This document shows, one piece after another, positions 11,057-22,207 of a stretch of 64,000 nt of DNA. The notes below the pieces were generated by a model. The model made no database searches and was not told where the DNA came from. It saw only the letters and a program-made list of their open reading frames with translations. The DNA lies in assembly GCF_040869045.1 (NCBI RefSeq), contig NC_090319.1, positions 237,205,832 to 237,269,831 on the forward strand. Reading direction: 5' to 3'. The stretch's first letter is position 1. The number at the start of each line of letters is the position of its first letter. Source of the stretch: Eurosta solidaginis. Taxonomy: Eukaryota; Arthropoda; Insecta; Diptera; Tephritidae. A program made the position numbers and the translations under genes.

Positions 11057-12430
11057 AGTAAAGGTGCCTAAGTTCGGCTGTAACCGAACATTATATACTC
11101 AGCGAGAGCTTCAATTGTACATTTCATTTCAGATAATTTACTTTTATAGATAACACGTGGCACCGCCCGTTTAAAAAAAATGTCTCCCCATTTCCTCTTA
11201 AAATAAAACTTGATAAGTGAAATATCATTCATTGAAAACTATTTTTTGCTAAGTTATAGCTTATTCTTCTAGTGTACGAGCCATTTAAACTTGTTTTATA
11301 TCTAAGTTTCCGTGGTCTTTAACCGATCCCGTCCATTTTTACTAGAAATATTTTCTGCTATAAGGAAAATATGTGTACACAATTTCATTAAGATATGTTA
11401 ATTTTTTTCGAGTTATGGCTCCCGAAACATAGAAAATTGCTTATTCATAAAAGCGGCGGTGCCACACCCATTTTCAATAATTTTAGTGTTTTCCAATTTA
11501 ATGTTATAATTCAATTTAGAAAGTAAAATTCTATTGATACAAAGCTCTTTTCGCTAAGATAAAGCTTATTATTTTCATCTACGACCCTTTTAAAAATCTT
11601 TTATATAAAAGTGGGCGTGGTCTTTAACCGATCTCCTCCATTTTTTCTAGAAATATTTCCTGCTATAGGGAAAATTTGTGTGCCAAATTTGGTTGCGATC
11701 CGTTAATTTTTCTTCGAGTTATGGCTCCCGAAACATACAAAATTGCTTAGTCATAAAAGGGGCGGTGCTACGCCTATTTTTTACATTTTGAAATTTTTTG
11801 TTATAAATCCACTTGGGATATGAAATACCGTTGATATAAAGCTCTTTTTTGCAAAGATATAGCTTATTTTATTCGTCCACGACCCTTTTAAAAATCTTTT
11901 ATATAAAAGTGGGCGTGGTCCTTTACCGATTTCGTTAATTTTTCTTCAAAGCATTCCTTATAGTAAAGGCAACCTCTCTGCCGAATTTTGTTACGATAGG
12001 TTTAACGATTTTTGGTTGGGCGGTGCCACGCCCATTTAAACATTTTTTTTTTTTTTTTCGTTTTTATCAAGAGTCTCAATATCAGTCCACACGTCAAATT
12101 TCAACATTCTTGTTGTATTATTTACTAAATAATCAGGTTTTTTGTGTTTTCCAAAATGTTGTATATATAAAAACTGGGCGTGGTTATCATGCGATTTCTC
12201 TCATTTTCAATACCAATCTATTCTGGGTTCAGATAGGCCCGTGTACCAAATTTGGTAAAGATGTCTTAATATTTACTCAAGTTATCGTGTTAACGGACGG
12301 ACATGGCTCATTCAAATTTTTTTCGATACTGATGATTTTGATATATGGAAGTCTATATCTATCTCGATTCCTATATACCTGTACAACCAACCGTTACCCA
12401 ATCAAAGTTAATATACTCTGTGTGCAAAGC
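11057..12430 (-). mobile_element. INE-like element B, divergent subfamily without the 130-bp satellite
   Basis: It starts like the other INE-like elements (CAAGTAAAGGTGCC, the GTTCGG/CCGAAC hairpin, ATATACTCAG) and ends with the GGACGGACATGGCT and TATATGGAAGTCTATATC blocks. It stops at ATATACTCTGTGTGC and lacks the usual CTCAACTGAGTATA end. The interior differs: three diverged modules of about 290 bp (near 11270, 11550 and 11840), each with ATAGCTTATT, CGACCCTTTTAAAAATC and AAAGTGGGCGTGG words. It is therefore a related family with its own internal repeat. No coding sequence is seen. Confidence 0.7.
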
Positions 12431-12603
12431 ATCTTTTTTGCGTAAAATTCAACAAGAGATTTGTAAAACTAAAGAAGCGTAATATTACACATTTATAGTG
12501 GTTAAAGTGTTGCCTACCATTTTGGTAGTAAATTTACGATTTTCGCTTTAGAGTGCAAATACGCGAGAAAGTATATGTGGGTACTACAAAAACAAAACTC
12601 AAG
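12431..12603. other. No recognisable feature
   Basis: Short AT-rich spacer between INE-like element B and the inverted PLE pair; nothing is recognised in it. Confidence 0.4.
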
Positions 12604-12894
12604 AAAGTATTAGACGGCGAATAAATAAATGTGTAGCCATCCCAGCATTACAGTGTTATTGTAAAAACGAAGCCTTTATATTTGCGTGGGTGGGTAAAAA
12701 ATGTGTCACGTATGTTTGTTGTTCCTAATTAGGTTGCGGTAGACATGTGAACAATTTGCGATATCCGTTTTAAAATTCATCCTCTTATCATTAGGGGCGT
12801 CCACTATGTGTAGCATTTCTAACATGAAGCGTTTATTGTAATTTCTCTCCTCTTCTAGAATAGTGACACTGTTAAAGTCCGAGTAATGTCCTTG
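12604..12894 (-). mobile_element. Penelope-like element copy 3, GIY-YIG C-terminal fragment (left arm)
   Basis: This is a near-perfect inverted copy of 12982-13271. On the minus strand it encodes GHYSDFNSVTILEEE and a KRFMLEMLHI segment, which is the C-terminal part of a PLE GIY-YIG endonuclease. It is truncated at 12604 and has no 3' untranslated end. Confidence 0.75.
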
Positions 12895-12981
12895 GATATC
12901 CTTCCGCGCACAAACCGAACATAAAATTAAGAAACAATTTTGCGGATAACCAAACAGCTTTAACTTCACACTGCCAAGATA

Positions 12982-13571
12982 AAGGACATTACTCGGACTT
13001 TAACAGTGTCACTATTCTAGAAGAGGAGAGAAATTACAATAAACGCTTCATGTTAGAAATGCTACACATAGTGGACGCCCCTAATGATAAGGGGATGCAT
13101 TTTAAAACGGATATCGCAAATTGTTCACATGTCTACCGCAACCTAATTAGGAACAACAAACATACGTGACACATTTTTTACCCACCCACGCAAATATAAA
13201 GGCTTCGTTTTTACAATAACACTGTAATGCTGGGATGGCCACACATTTATTTATTCGCCGTCTAATACTTTGTTGTTTTGAAAGTTTTTTTTTTACAATT
13301 ACGGGTTTTTCATTTGCTTATACTCTATGTTTAGATTATCAATCGCTGTTTCATTTTATAATTGTTTTATTAAATGTTAGTCTTGCAAGTGCAGCTTAAG
13401 ATGTAAGTTGTGTTGATATGTTAATTAATGTTTTTATGTACATATGTTTGTTATAAATACGTATTGTTTTTTGCAGTCCTGATGATGACTTCACACTGAG
13501 GTCGAAATGTTGGCATTAGATTAAATAAAAACAAAATAAAAGTGTTTTTAATCCGGCCTTGAGCTCAACAA
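12982..13571 (+). mobile_element. Penelope-like element copy 4, endonuclease C-terminus and 3' end
   Basis: From about 12970 the plus strand reads HCQDKGHYSDF and then KRFMLEMLHI, and stops near 13168. This is the end of the GIY-YIG domain with its conserved HC..H spacing. A non-coding tail follows to about 13571. It contains a hammerhead-like core (13479-13507), AATAAA near 13525 and a CAACAATAACAACAA tail. The arm facing copy 3 (12982-13271) pairs with it across an 87-bp spacer, and the two arms are nearly identical, so this pair is much younger than the 9223 pair. Confidence 0.8.
13479..13507 (+). ncRNA. Hammerhead-ribozyme-like core in PLE 3' region
   Basis: CTGATGA (13479-13485) is followed by a six-pair stem, GACTTC (13487-13492) with GAGGTC (13498-13503, one G-T pair), over a five-base loop, then GAAA (13504-13507). 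This is the conserved half of a hammerhead. PLEs are known to carry hammerhead motifs in their terminal repeats. A short stem III (TG, loop, CA) can be drawn after GAAA. Stem I is not convincing by eye, so activity is uncertain. Confidence 0.5.
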
Positions 13572-13996
13572 TAACAACAATAGTAAGGCCCTTTTATAGA
13601 AACAAAGTAGTATAAAGATAGAAAGCTATGGAAATGATTTCTTGTGGAAAATTGTCAAAGCGCATTAAGCCTATAAAACATATGGGAATAAAAATTGCTC
13701 TTCTCCTTATAGCGAGTATTCTGCCGTCAGCCTAAGGGGGTACAAACACTCGTTTGAAAGGGGCGTTCTTCATCAATAATTTGTGTACCTTTATAGAAAT
13801 TACAAAATGACTAGCGTCACTTGTTGGACGGTCAAAACTGTTCAAACGGTTAAGCACCAAATAAGTAACTAGTTATTGCAAACCTATTCAAAAAAGTATT
13901 TCAGTTACAAGTAAGGAAAGAACTACCTATTTATGGTAATCGAGATGCCTCTTCAAGATATATATGAAAGGTAGAGATATCAATAATACATACCTA
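13572..13996. other. Spacer with a LINE 3'-tail relic
   Basis: Mostly featureless. At about 13809-13871 it has TTGTTGGACGG, a CAAACGGTTAAGC word and a short AAGTAA tail. The same tail is seen at 39590-39650 and 46020-46060, so a truncated non-LTR 3' end lies here. Nothing else is recognised. Confidence 0.45.
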
Positions 13997-15009
13997 CACT
14001 CAGAGAAAAACGCCGTTCCAAAATCCAGCACCACCGGACTCAATTCAAGCTTTTCGTGTTCCCACTTTTTTGTTCTTGAAAAACGAACGACCTGTTCTCA
14101 AAACAATAACCTTGTTCTTGAACTGACAACCATGTTCTTGAAAAGAGAACGGTTGGTCTTAAAATATGAACAAATGTTCTGTTAATGAGAACGATGTTCT
14201 TAAATTAAGTACAATGTTCTTAAATTAAGTTCAAGAAAAAAGAAACGGTACAATTCGAGTGCAATACAAAGTTAAATACAATATTTGGCACAGGCTACCA
14301 AGAAGTTGTTGTGGCCCAGCGGCTATGATATTGCGGTTGCAATCGTGTGGCGCGAGTTCGATCACCGTCAAACTTTTGAAGTTTTTTAAAACAATTTTTT
14401 TATATTCTATTTTTTTAACTCTTATTTTTCGTTGAGTTCCATTCACATATGCACAGGTAATTCTCAATCTTATTATGCAATGTTATAAATATATATTCAG
14501 ATTGCATCATAGAAAAAGAAGAATTTCTCAAAAAGAGAAATAAATGAAAAATGCATATTTTGCATTTTTTAAAATCTTTTGGAATTTTAATAATAATTTT
14601 TTTGTTATTAATATTTTTTATTAATGACAAAAAAATTATTTATTAATAAAAAAATAAATAAATGGCTACTACTTGAAAAAATTACCTTCCCCACTTCCCC
14701 CAAAGATCAAGCACAAACCGTTCTTGAATTGATACCGAAAAATGTTAAATCGACCACAAATTGTTTTCAAAGCGTGAGAACGAAAAATCTTAAATCAAGC
14801 CTAAGTAGTGCTTTGAAATGAGCACAGAAGTTTCACACATCAATACAAAAGTGGTCATAAAAAACGAACGGTGTGCTTGGAAAAACTGTTCGCAAAATAA
14901 GCCCATCGGTCACGAGTTAAGAAAAAACATACTTAACAGACTTTTGTCAACGAATGTTCTTAATTTTGAACTTGTTTCGTTCGTTTTAGAACGATTTTTT
15001 CTCTGAGTG
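13997..15009 (+). mobile_element. TIR DNA transposon, complete copy ii (about 1.0 kb, non-autonomous)
   Basis: Termini are CACTCAGAGAAAAA and its complement, with an imperfect inverted repeat of about 28 bp. TA stands on both sides, consistent with a 2-bp target duplication. The interior has a degenerate array of TGTTCTTAA/TTCTTGAA words (14070-14235), a tRNA-like segment (14305-14385) and an AT-rich stretch with TTATTAATA words (about 14590-14660). No transposase frame is present; the 60-78 codon frames are not conserved between copies. Copies i (130-8255) and iii (10772-10966) belong to the same family. Confidence 0.8.
14305..14385 (+). other. tRNA-like segment in DNA transposon copy ii
   Basis: Box A TGGCCCAGCGG (14312-14322) and box B GTTCGATCACC (14356-14366) are 44 bp apart, a normal tRNA spacing. 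The same pair is kept in copy i. The D-arm-like and T-arm-like parts can be seen, but no matching acceptor stem was found. It could act as an internal pol III promoter or be a passenger SINE head. Confidence 0.55.
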
Positions 15010-17170
15010 TAGGGGTTCACAGTTCAAAAGCCGTTTCCCTAACTTTGAAGGGAAGAAGAGTTTTTTTTCGTTTCGAATATGCGATTAATCAAGTATTTAT
15101 AGTCCCCATTGCACTAGAATCTGTAACAAGCATTGTGACTGACAAGTAGCAAAGCAAAAACTCTTACAAACGAATTATAGCTACATATGTATGTATAATA
15201 AACTTTATAGTTTTGTAATTCCCTCAGAGGTTTTTATAGGCTCTTAGCTCCGCCAATTTTTAAAACTATAGCTTTAAACTGGAATTTAGAGCCCTTTTAT
15301 ACCGCGGAGCGACGTGACAACTAACGTCAAAATACACTTTTTTCGATGGGATAAATGAAGCGTGAAAAAGAGTAATCAGTCATTTTACATAAAATTCAAA
15401 CTGTTGGGTGACTTGTGATAACTAAACGGCTGATCAAGATATATGTTTTCTTCCCATGTTACTACATATATTGAGCAGCCCACGTACACTGATCATATTT
15501 TTAGTTGTAGGCACTTTCACTTTTAAACGCATCACATGCCATAAATCAAGTCTTATACCTGCTGCGGAAATATATCACCCCTGCAGCTACGGCTTGAACA
15601 GCCGATTTATTTTCGATTCACTATCAGTGCTGATGTATGTATGTTATACATCTATACGTATATAAAAACACAAATTTCTCTACATATTTTATTTGCAATG
15701 GCTAAAAAATGAAGCTTCACTAACATGCGGCATAAAGGCAGTCCATTTAATACTTGCACTAACACGTACCAAATATGAAACTGTATTGACCAGCTCAGAA
15801 AACCCAATATGAAAGGATTTAAAAAGGAACGACTGTTTAACGTAAACAATACAGTTTCGCGCAGCGGGAATTCAAAGAAGTTTTTGTAAGTAGCAAACGT
15901 TTCAATCACGCGTGTCAACCGAAGATGCCTACAAATTTGGATGAATTCGCAATAATGTTATATTTTTTAGAGATATTGACATAGCGTTTACATTGTACGA
16001 ATAAGGTATGGATTTGGTCGCTTAACATAGACTTGTTTGTTTCAAAACCGAAACTGTAATAGTTACTCTGAAAAGAAATACAACCGACCTAATCATTCTT
16101 TCTTAATTTATATATTTCTTTATATCAATAATTAAAAGAGAAATAATTATTACAATAATATTTGTAAAAGCCCAAAAATAATAATTTTAAAGATTCTTTT
16201 TGAGGCTAATGGAGCTAATACTTTGAAATAACAGCAAGAAACATTTTTATAATAATTATGGGTGACGCGAAATTGTATGAATCATAAATAATTATAATAA
16301 TAATTAAAAAAAGACAAACGTATCCTAATGCATGGAAATTTTCTTCATTATTTTAAAAATTCGTATAATAATATAAAGAAAATTTTGTTTGCCTATTGCA
16401 AAAAATCCCTCCAGTTTTTGCCTTCTGTGGAAGTTTTATTTAATTTTTATTTCATACTTTCCACATTGGCTACCACAACCGCATGTACTGTGTATTACTT
16501 ACTTGCGGCTTAGAAATACAATGACAAGCATTCCATGGAAAATCTTAAATTCTCGCCGATTTTCGAATTGATCTCCTTATGACTTTTCAATGCCAATGTA
16601 ATTTATATTTAATTTAAAGTTAAAACCAGCATGATAATTTGGAATAGTCAGAGTAATGATTGAATTATTTTATACAAAAAGGACTTCAGCAAGTTAGAAA
16701 TATAGTACTATAAATTACAATTTAAAGTAACAATTAGTAGTGCCCAGGGATGGTCAAAGAAGAGCGTCACGGTAGCGATATTTTATAATTTAAAAATTGT
16801 GGAGAGCTCATTTCCATGCCATATACTGTAAAAATTTTCCACTAAACTTACTGAACCCATCTTACCAGGTCTCAATTTGAAATTGCATCTATTGATACTG
16901 CGATCATAGAAAAAACATTTCCTAGCTCTTTTTGATTTGTTAGCATTTTGAAATGTTACGATCTCGACAACTCGTTGTTACGGTCGCGACATGGTTGGCT
17001 TTTTGGTTTATATATTTCCTTAAGGGATTGCTTTTACACAAAGGAAATGCATCCTATCTTCATAGTGTGAACAGCTGCTTTCGTGTGATACCCTTATTGA
17101 ACTAAAATATTTCAAGCTCATCCAGATCCGAGCTTTAGCCAATATCTCGATTATAAGGTCTTAAATACAA
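15010..17170. other. AT-rich region, nothing recognised
   Basis: About 2.1 kb without a repeat unit, coding motif or RNA gene that I can support. Frames here are under 90 codons and lack recognisable motifs. It is rich in ATAATAATT words at 16130-16320. Confidence 0.4.
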
Positions 17171-19770
17171 CAAGTAAGGAAGGTTAAGTTCGGGTGTAAC
17201 CGAACATTACATACTCAGTTGAGAGCTATGGTGGCAACATAAGGGAAAATAACCATGTAGGAAAATGAACCGAGGGTAACCCCGGAATGTGTTTGTATGA
17301 CATGTGTATCAAATGAAAGGTATTAAAGAGTATTTTAAGAGGGAGTGGGCTATAGTTCTATAGGTGGACGTCATTTAGGGATATCGCCATAAAGTTGGAT
17401 CAGGGTTGACTCTAGAATTTGTTTGTACGATATGGGTATCAAATGAAAGGTGTTAATGAGTATTTTAAAAGGGAGTGATTCTTATTTCCATAGGTGGACG
17501 CCGTTTCGTGATATTGCCAGAAAGGGGACCAGGGGTGACTCTAGAATGCGTTTGTACAATATGGGTGTCAAACGAAAGGTATTAATGAGTATTTTAAGAG
17601 GGCGTGGGCCCCAGTTCTATATGTGGACGCCTTTTCGAGATATCGCCATAAAGGTGGAACAGGGGTGACTCTACAATTTGTTTGTACTATATGGCTATCA
17701 AATGAAAGGTGTTAATGAGTATTTTAAAAGGGAGTGGGCCTTAGTTCTATAGGTGGACGCCTTTTCGGAATATCGTTATAAAAGTGGTTCAGGGTTGACT
17801 CTAGAATGCGTTTGTACAATATGGGTATCAAACGAAAGGTGTTAATAAGTGTTTTAAAAGGGAGTGGGCCTTAGTTCTATTGGTGGACGCCTTTTCGGGA
17901 TATCGCCATAAACGTGGACCAGGGGTGACTCTAGAATGCGTTTGTATAATATGGGTGTCAAATGAAAGGTGTTAATGAGTATTTTAAAAGGACGTGGGCC
18001 TTAGTTCTATAGGTGGACGCCTTTTCGAGATATCGCCATAAAGGTGGACCAGGGGTGACTCTAGAATTTGTTTGTACGATATGGGTATCAAATGAAAGGT
18101 GGTAATGAGTATTTAAAAGGGCGTGGGCCTTAGTTCTATAGGTGGACGCCTTTTCGAGATATCGCCATAAAGGTGGACCAGGGGTGACTCTAGAATTTGT
18201 TTGTACGATATGGGTATCAAATGAAAGGTGTTAATGAGTATTTTAAAAAGGAGTGGGCCTTAGTTCTATATGTGGACGCCTTTTCGAGATATCGCCATAA
18301 ACGTTGACCAGGGGTGACTCTAGAATGTGTTTGTACGATATGGGTATCAAATTAAAGGTATTAATGAGGGTTTTAAAAGGGAGTGGCCCTTAGTTGTATA
18401 TGTGAAGGAGTTTTGGAGATATCGACCAAAATGTGGACCAGGGTGATCCAGAACTTCATCTGTCGGCTACCGCTAATTTATTTATATATGTAATACCACG
18501 AACAGTATTCTTTCCAAGATTCCAAGGGCTTTTGATTTCGCCCTGCAAAACTTTTTCATCTTCTTCTACTTAATATGGTAGGTGTCACACCCATTTTACC
18601 AAGTTTTTTTCTAAAGTTATATTTTGCGTCAATAGACCAATACAATTACCATGTTTCATCCCTTTTTTCGTATTTGGTATATAATTATGGCATTTTTTAT
18701 TTTTCGTAATATTGGATATCGAAAAAGTGGGCGTGGTCATAGTCGGATTTCGGCCCTTTTTAACACCAATACAAAGTGAGTTCAGATAAATACGTGAACC
18801 GAGTTTAGTAAAGATATATCGATTTTTGCTCAAGTTATCGTGTTAAAGGCCGAGCGGAAGGAAAGACGGTCGACTGTGTATAAAAACTGGGCGCGGCTTC
18901 AACCGATTTCGCCCTTTTTTACACAAAACAGTTATCGTCCTAGAATCTAAGCCTCTACCAAATTTCACAAGGATTGGTAAATTTTTGTTCGACTTATGGC
19001 ATTAAAAGTATCTTAGAGAAATTAAATGAAAAAGGGCGGAGCCACGCCCATTTTGAAATTTTCTTTTATTTTTGTATTTTGTTGCACCATATCATTACTG
19101 GAGATGAATGTTGGCATAATTTACTTATATACTTTAAAGATATTAACTTTTCTTTTAAAATTTGAATTAAAAAAAAAAAATTTTTTAAAAGTGTGCGTGG
19201 TCGTTCTCCGATTTTGCAAATTTTTAGTAAGCAGACATATAGTAATAAGGGTAACGTTCCTGCCAAATTTCATCATGATATCTTCAACGACCGCCAAATA
19301 ACAGCTTGCAAAACTTCTAAATTACCTTCTTTTAAAAGTGGGCGGTGCTACGCCCATTGTCCAATTTTTACTATTTTTCTATTCTGCGTCATATGTTCAA
19401 CTAACTTTCTTTCATCGCTTAATCCGTATTTGGTAATGAATTATCGCACTTTTTCGATTTGTCGAAATTTTCGATATCGAAAAAGTGGGCGTGGTTATTG
19501 TCCGATATAGTTCATTTTAAACAGCGATCTGAGATGAATTCCCAGGAACCTACATACCAAATTTCATCAAGATACCTCAAAATTTACTCAAGTTATCGTG
19601 TTAACGGACAGACGGACGGACGGACATGGCTCAATCGAATTTTTTTTCGATACTGATGATTTTAATATATGGAAGTCTATATCTATCTCGATTCCTTTAC
19701 ACCTGTACAACCAACCGTTATCCAATCAAAGTTAATATACTCTGTGAGCTCTGCTCAACTGAGTATAAAA
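17171..19770 (-). mobile_element. INE-1/DINE-1-like element C
   Basis: Full-length member: CAAGTAAGGAAGG start, GTTCGG/CCGAAC hairpin, nine 130-bp monomers (17341-18470), conserved GGGCGTGG blocks, GACGGACGGACGGACATGGC and the CTCAACTGAGTATAAAA end. The layout is the same as element A without the higher-order expansion. No protein is encoded; frames such as those at 18974-19510 fall in the conserved non-coding block. Confidence 0.75.
17300..18470 (-). repeat. 130-bp tandem repeats of INE-like element C (about nine)
   Basis: GGGAGTGGG-type monomer starts recur near 17341, 17471, 17600, 17730, 17860, 17990, 18119, 18249 and 18380. The monomers lack the five-type order of the 1220-6860 array. 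Confidence 0.85.
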
Positions 19771-20039
19771 ACGATTAGTACCACTAAAGTCATGGGATTT
19801 GGGATAGTTGAATCTTTCCCATTTCCCGTTTCATTCAAACAAAATATCAGATTTAAGTATAGTGCCTACTATCTTAAAGAAAATGTACTTACTGTAACGG
19901 TCGGGACACGTAAGTATAAAAACTTAGAAATAAATTTGACGACTCAACCTTTCTTTATGATGCACATATATATTGCAATATTAATATGTTGTTTGCCACG
20001 CACGTAAAGAATTGGAAAAAAATTTCGCTTTTATGTTTG
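19771..20039. other. No recognisable feature
   Basis: A 112-codon frame (19669-20007) overlaps the end of element C and this spacer. Its first third is transposon sequence, so it is not treated as a gene. Confidence 0.35.
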
Positions 20040-20930
20040 TCCCCTCATTTCCATACAAATTTTTGACCCACGGAAAAGCCTTTTTCGGTAACTTCCCCTT
20101 GAGCTAGACACTTGATACTTAGAACATAGTTCAGATCAGGGAGATATTACAATGCAAGTAAAAAAAACCGCTAGGTGGCGCACGGATCGAGATATACAGA
20201 AAATTTATTTGAAAATGGAAATTTTTTGATCCACTTTTAACTAACTTCTCGGTGATCGCATATAGTTTGCGAGTCGATGGCACTACAATTCGTGGAAAAC
20301 AGAATGCCTTCAAGTGGCAGACGAATCGAGATAAACGAAAATCCCTGAAAAAACTTAGGGATTCTTGCGAGCGATTTTTAAGTAACTTTCCGGTGAGCTA
20401 GAGACTTGAAACTTGGGCCGTGAGTCAGCACCCGATGACAATGCTATATTTTATAAAAAAAATTCCGCTGGGTGGCGCATGGATCGAGATATTAAGTAAA
20501 TTAGTTTTGATTTGGGAATTTTCAATCCATTTTTAACTAACTTCCCGGTGACGTAGAGACTTGAAACATGGCACACAGTTCGAGGCTTGGTGACGATACA
20601 GTTTACAGAAAAGAAAATTCTGCTAGGTGGCGCACTAAGTGAGATAACTACAAATCCTTCAAAAACGAGGGGAAACTTGCAATCGATTTTTGAGCTCGAG
20701 ATATGAAACTTGGGCGGTAAATCAGAACCCGGTGACAGTGCAATATTTTATTAAAAAAAAATCCGCTAGGTGGCGCATGGATCGAGATACTGAGAAAACT
20801 AGTTTTAAATTGGGAATCTTGCAATCGATTTTTAACTAACTTACTTGATATCTAGAGACTTGAAACCTGAAATATAGTTTAAAACTCGGTGACAGTGCAA
20901 TGTTTGATGAAAAATAATTTTAGCTACGTA
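20040..20930 (+). repeat. Diverged tandem repeats of about 150 bp with AGGTGGCGC cores
   Basis: About six diverged units share TTTTTAACTAACTT, TAGAGACTTGAAAC and GCTAGGTGGCGCATGG followed by ATCGAGATA. The core AGGTGGCGC is exact at 20173, 20625 and 20768 and has one change at 20470; another unit near 20308 is more degraded. AGGTGGCGC is the core of the Drosophila CTCF binding consensus. No coding signal is seen. Confidence 0.75.
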
Positions 20931-21371
20931 ACGCGCAAGTCAAACTATTTCGAAGATTAGGCCATATCTTCATGGCTAGCCTCCTGAATGTTGGAGGCGT
21001 TGTAGAATTCCACCTCGTTGAAGCCCCAACTCAATGCACGGCTTTGCATACTTTTAGGCGTACACGACTTTCACCACGATTCTTTTAGACTTTCAGACTT
21101 ATGCGAATTTCACCACGATTTTCAGCTGTGCAAATTAAGTAGCTGACAAACGAGGTGGAATTCTCTTGTTATGATGCGAGGTGGAATTCTGTTGTTTTCG
21201 CCAGTGTTGTCAGCGAAAAATCCACTAATTCTCTTAAATCTTGCTATTTTGAAAAAATAAATAAAGATAAGAATGTTTACTTAGGAATTACTTTAATTAC
21301 TAATCAAAGTTGCAATTGCCTTTTTGTAGGCAGTATTAAAAAATTTAAAATAAAAATATGATAAACAAATT
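20931..21371. other. Spacer with GAGGTGGAATTC words
   Basis: GAGGTGGAATTCT occurs twice directly (21151 and 21178) and once inverted near 21012. The 68-codon frame at 21155-21361 has no recognisable motif. No other feature is seen. Confidence 0.35.
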
Positions 21372-21731
21372 TTAAGGGCTACCTTTATATAAATGGACCA
21401 AAAAATAGAAGGCAATTTTCCTTTAATACAGACATAGTCTTGTTGAATTTTGACTAAAAAACTTTAACAATAGCCCTTGTAAAAGAATTTTGGGATTTAA
21501 AATTCTAAAGGTATAGCGCGTGTTTAAATTTTAAATAATCAATTAGATAATCCCGAGTACATGGTTTGCGTTAAATTGAAAGACTGCGCTCCACCTTTAT
21601 AGTTTTAAATCCCAACATTCTTTGACGAGAGCTATTGTTAAAGTTTTTTGTCAAAATTTAACAAGACTATGTCTGTAAAAGAAAAAATTGACTTCTATTT
21701 TTTGGTACATTTATATAAAGGTAGTCCTTCA
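21372..21731. mobile_element. Foldback MITE (about 360 bp, arms about 150 bp)
   Basis: The left arm begins AAGGGCTACCTTTATATAAA and the right arm ends with its near complement (TTTATATAAAGGTAGTCCTT). The arms pair through ACAGACATAGTCTTGTT and AACTTTAACAATAGC words to about 21520 and 21590, leaving a small loop. Almost the whole element can snap back into one hairpin. No coding sequence is seen; the superfamily is unknown. Confidence 0.75.
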
Positions 21732-21959
21732 CATTTTTTTATCATCTTTTTATTTCTGATTTCTTCACGTTTAAGTGTTATATTTGAAATAAAGAAAATT
21801 GTCGCATAAAAATACTACTATATTATGTAGAATTCTTCGATGTGCGTGCAGTGAATGTGCTACAATTAGTGTTTAAAATCTCGAAACGCTGAACATCAAA
21901 ATAAAATTCACTGTATTCAAATGCTCATAAAAAAACAGCCAAAAATCGAGTTTTCATAG

Positions 21960-22190
21960 GTCAGCTCTTCTTCGAGTTGTGGCTACCGAAATATCAAAGG
22001 GTACTTGGTCAAAAAAGAGGCGCCATCCGTGCCCATTAAAGAAAAAAATTGGGCATATCTATCGCTCGTTTTAAATAGCGATGGGGATAAATGGCAACGA
22101 AACTTCATACCAAGTTTCATTAAGATGAGGTATCTCAGTCGCGTTTACGGACTGATGGATGGACGGACGACAGGCTGAGCTCAGGCCAAG
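21960..22190 (-). mobile_element. Decayed INE-like element fragment
   Basis: Several conserved INE-block words appear in order: CTTCGAGTTGTGGCT, GTGCCCATT, ACCAAGTTTCATTAAGAT, and GATGGACGGACGAC in place of the usual ACGG microsatellite. Neither terminus is present. Confidence 0.45.
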
Positions 22191-22207
22191 GGGTCACTGC
22201 CGTCAAA

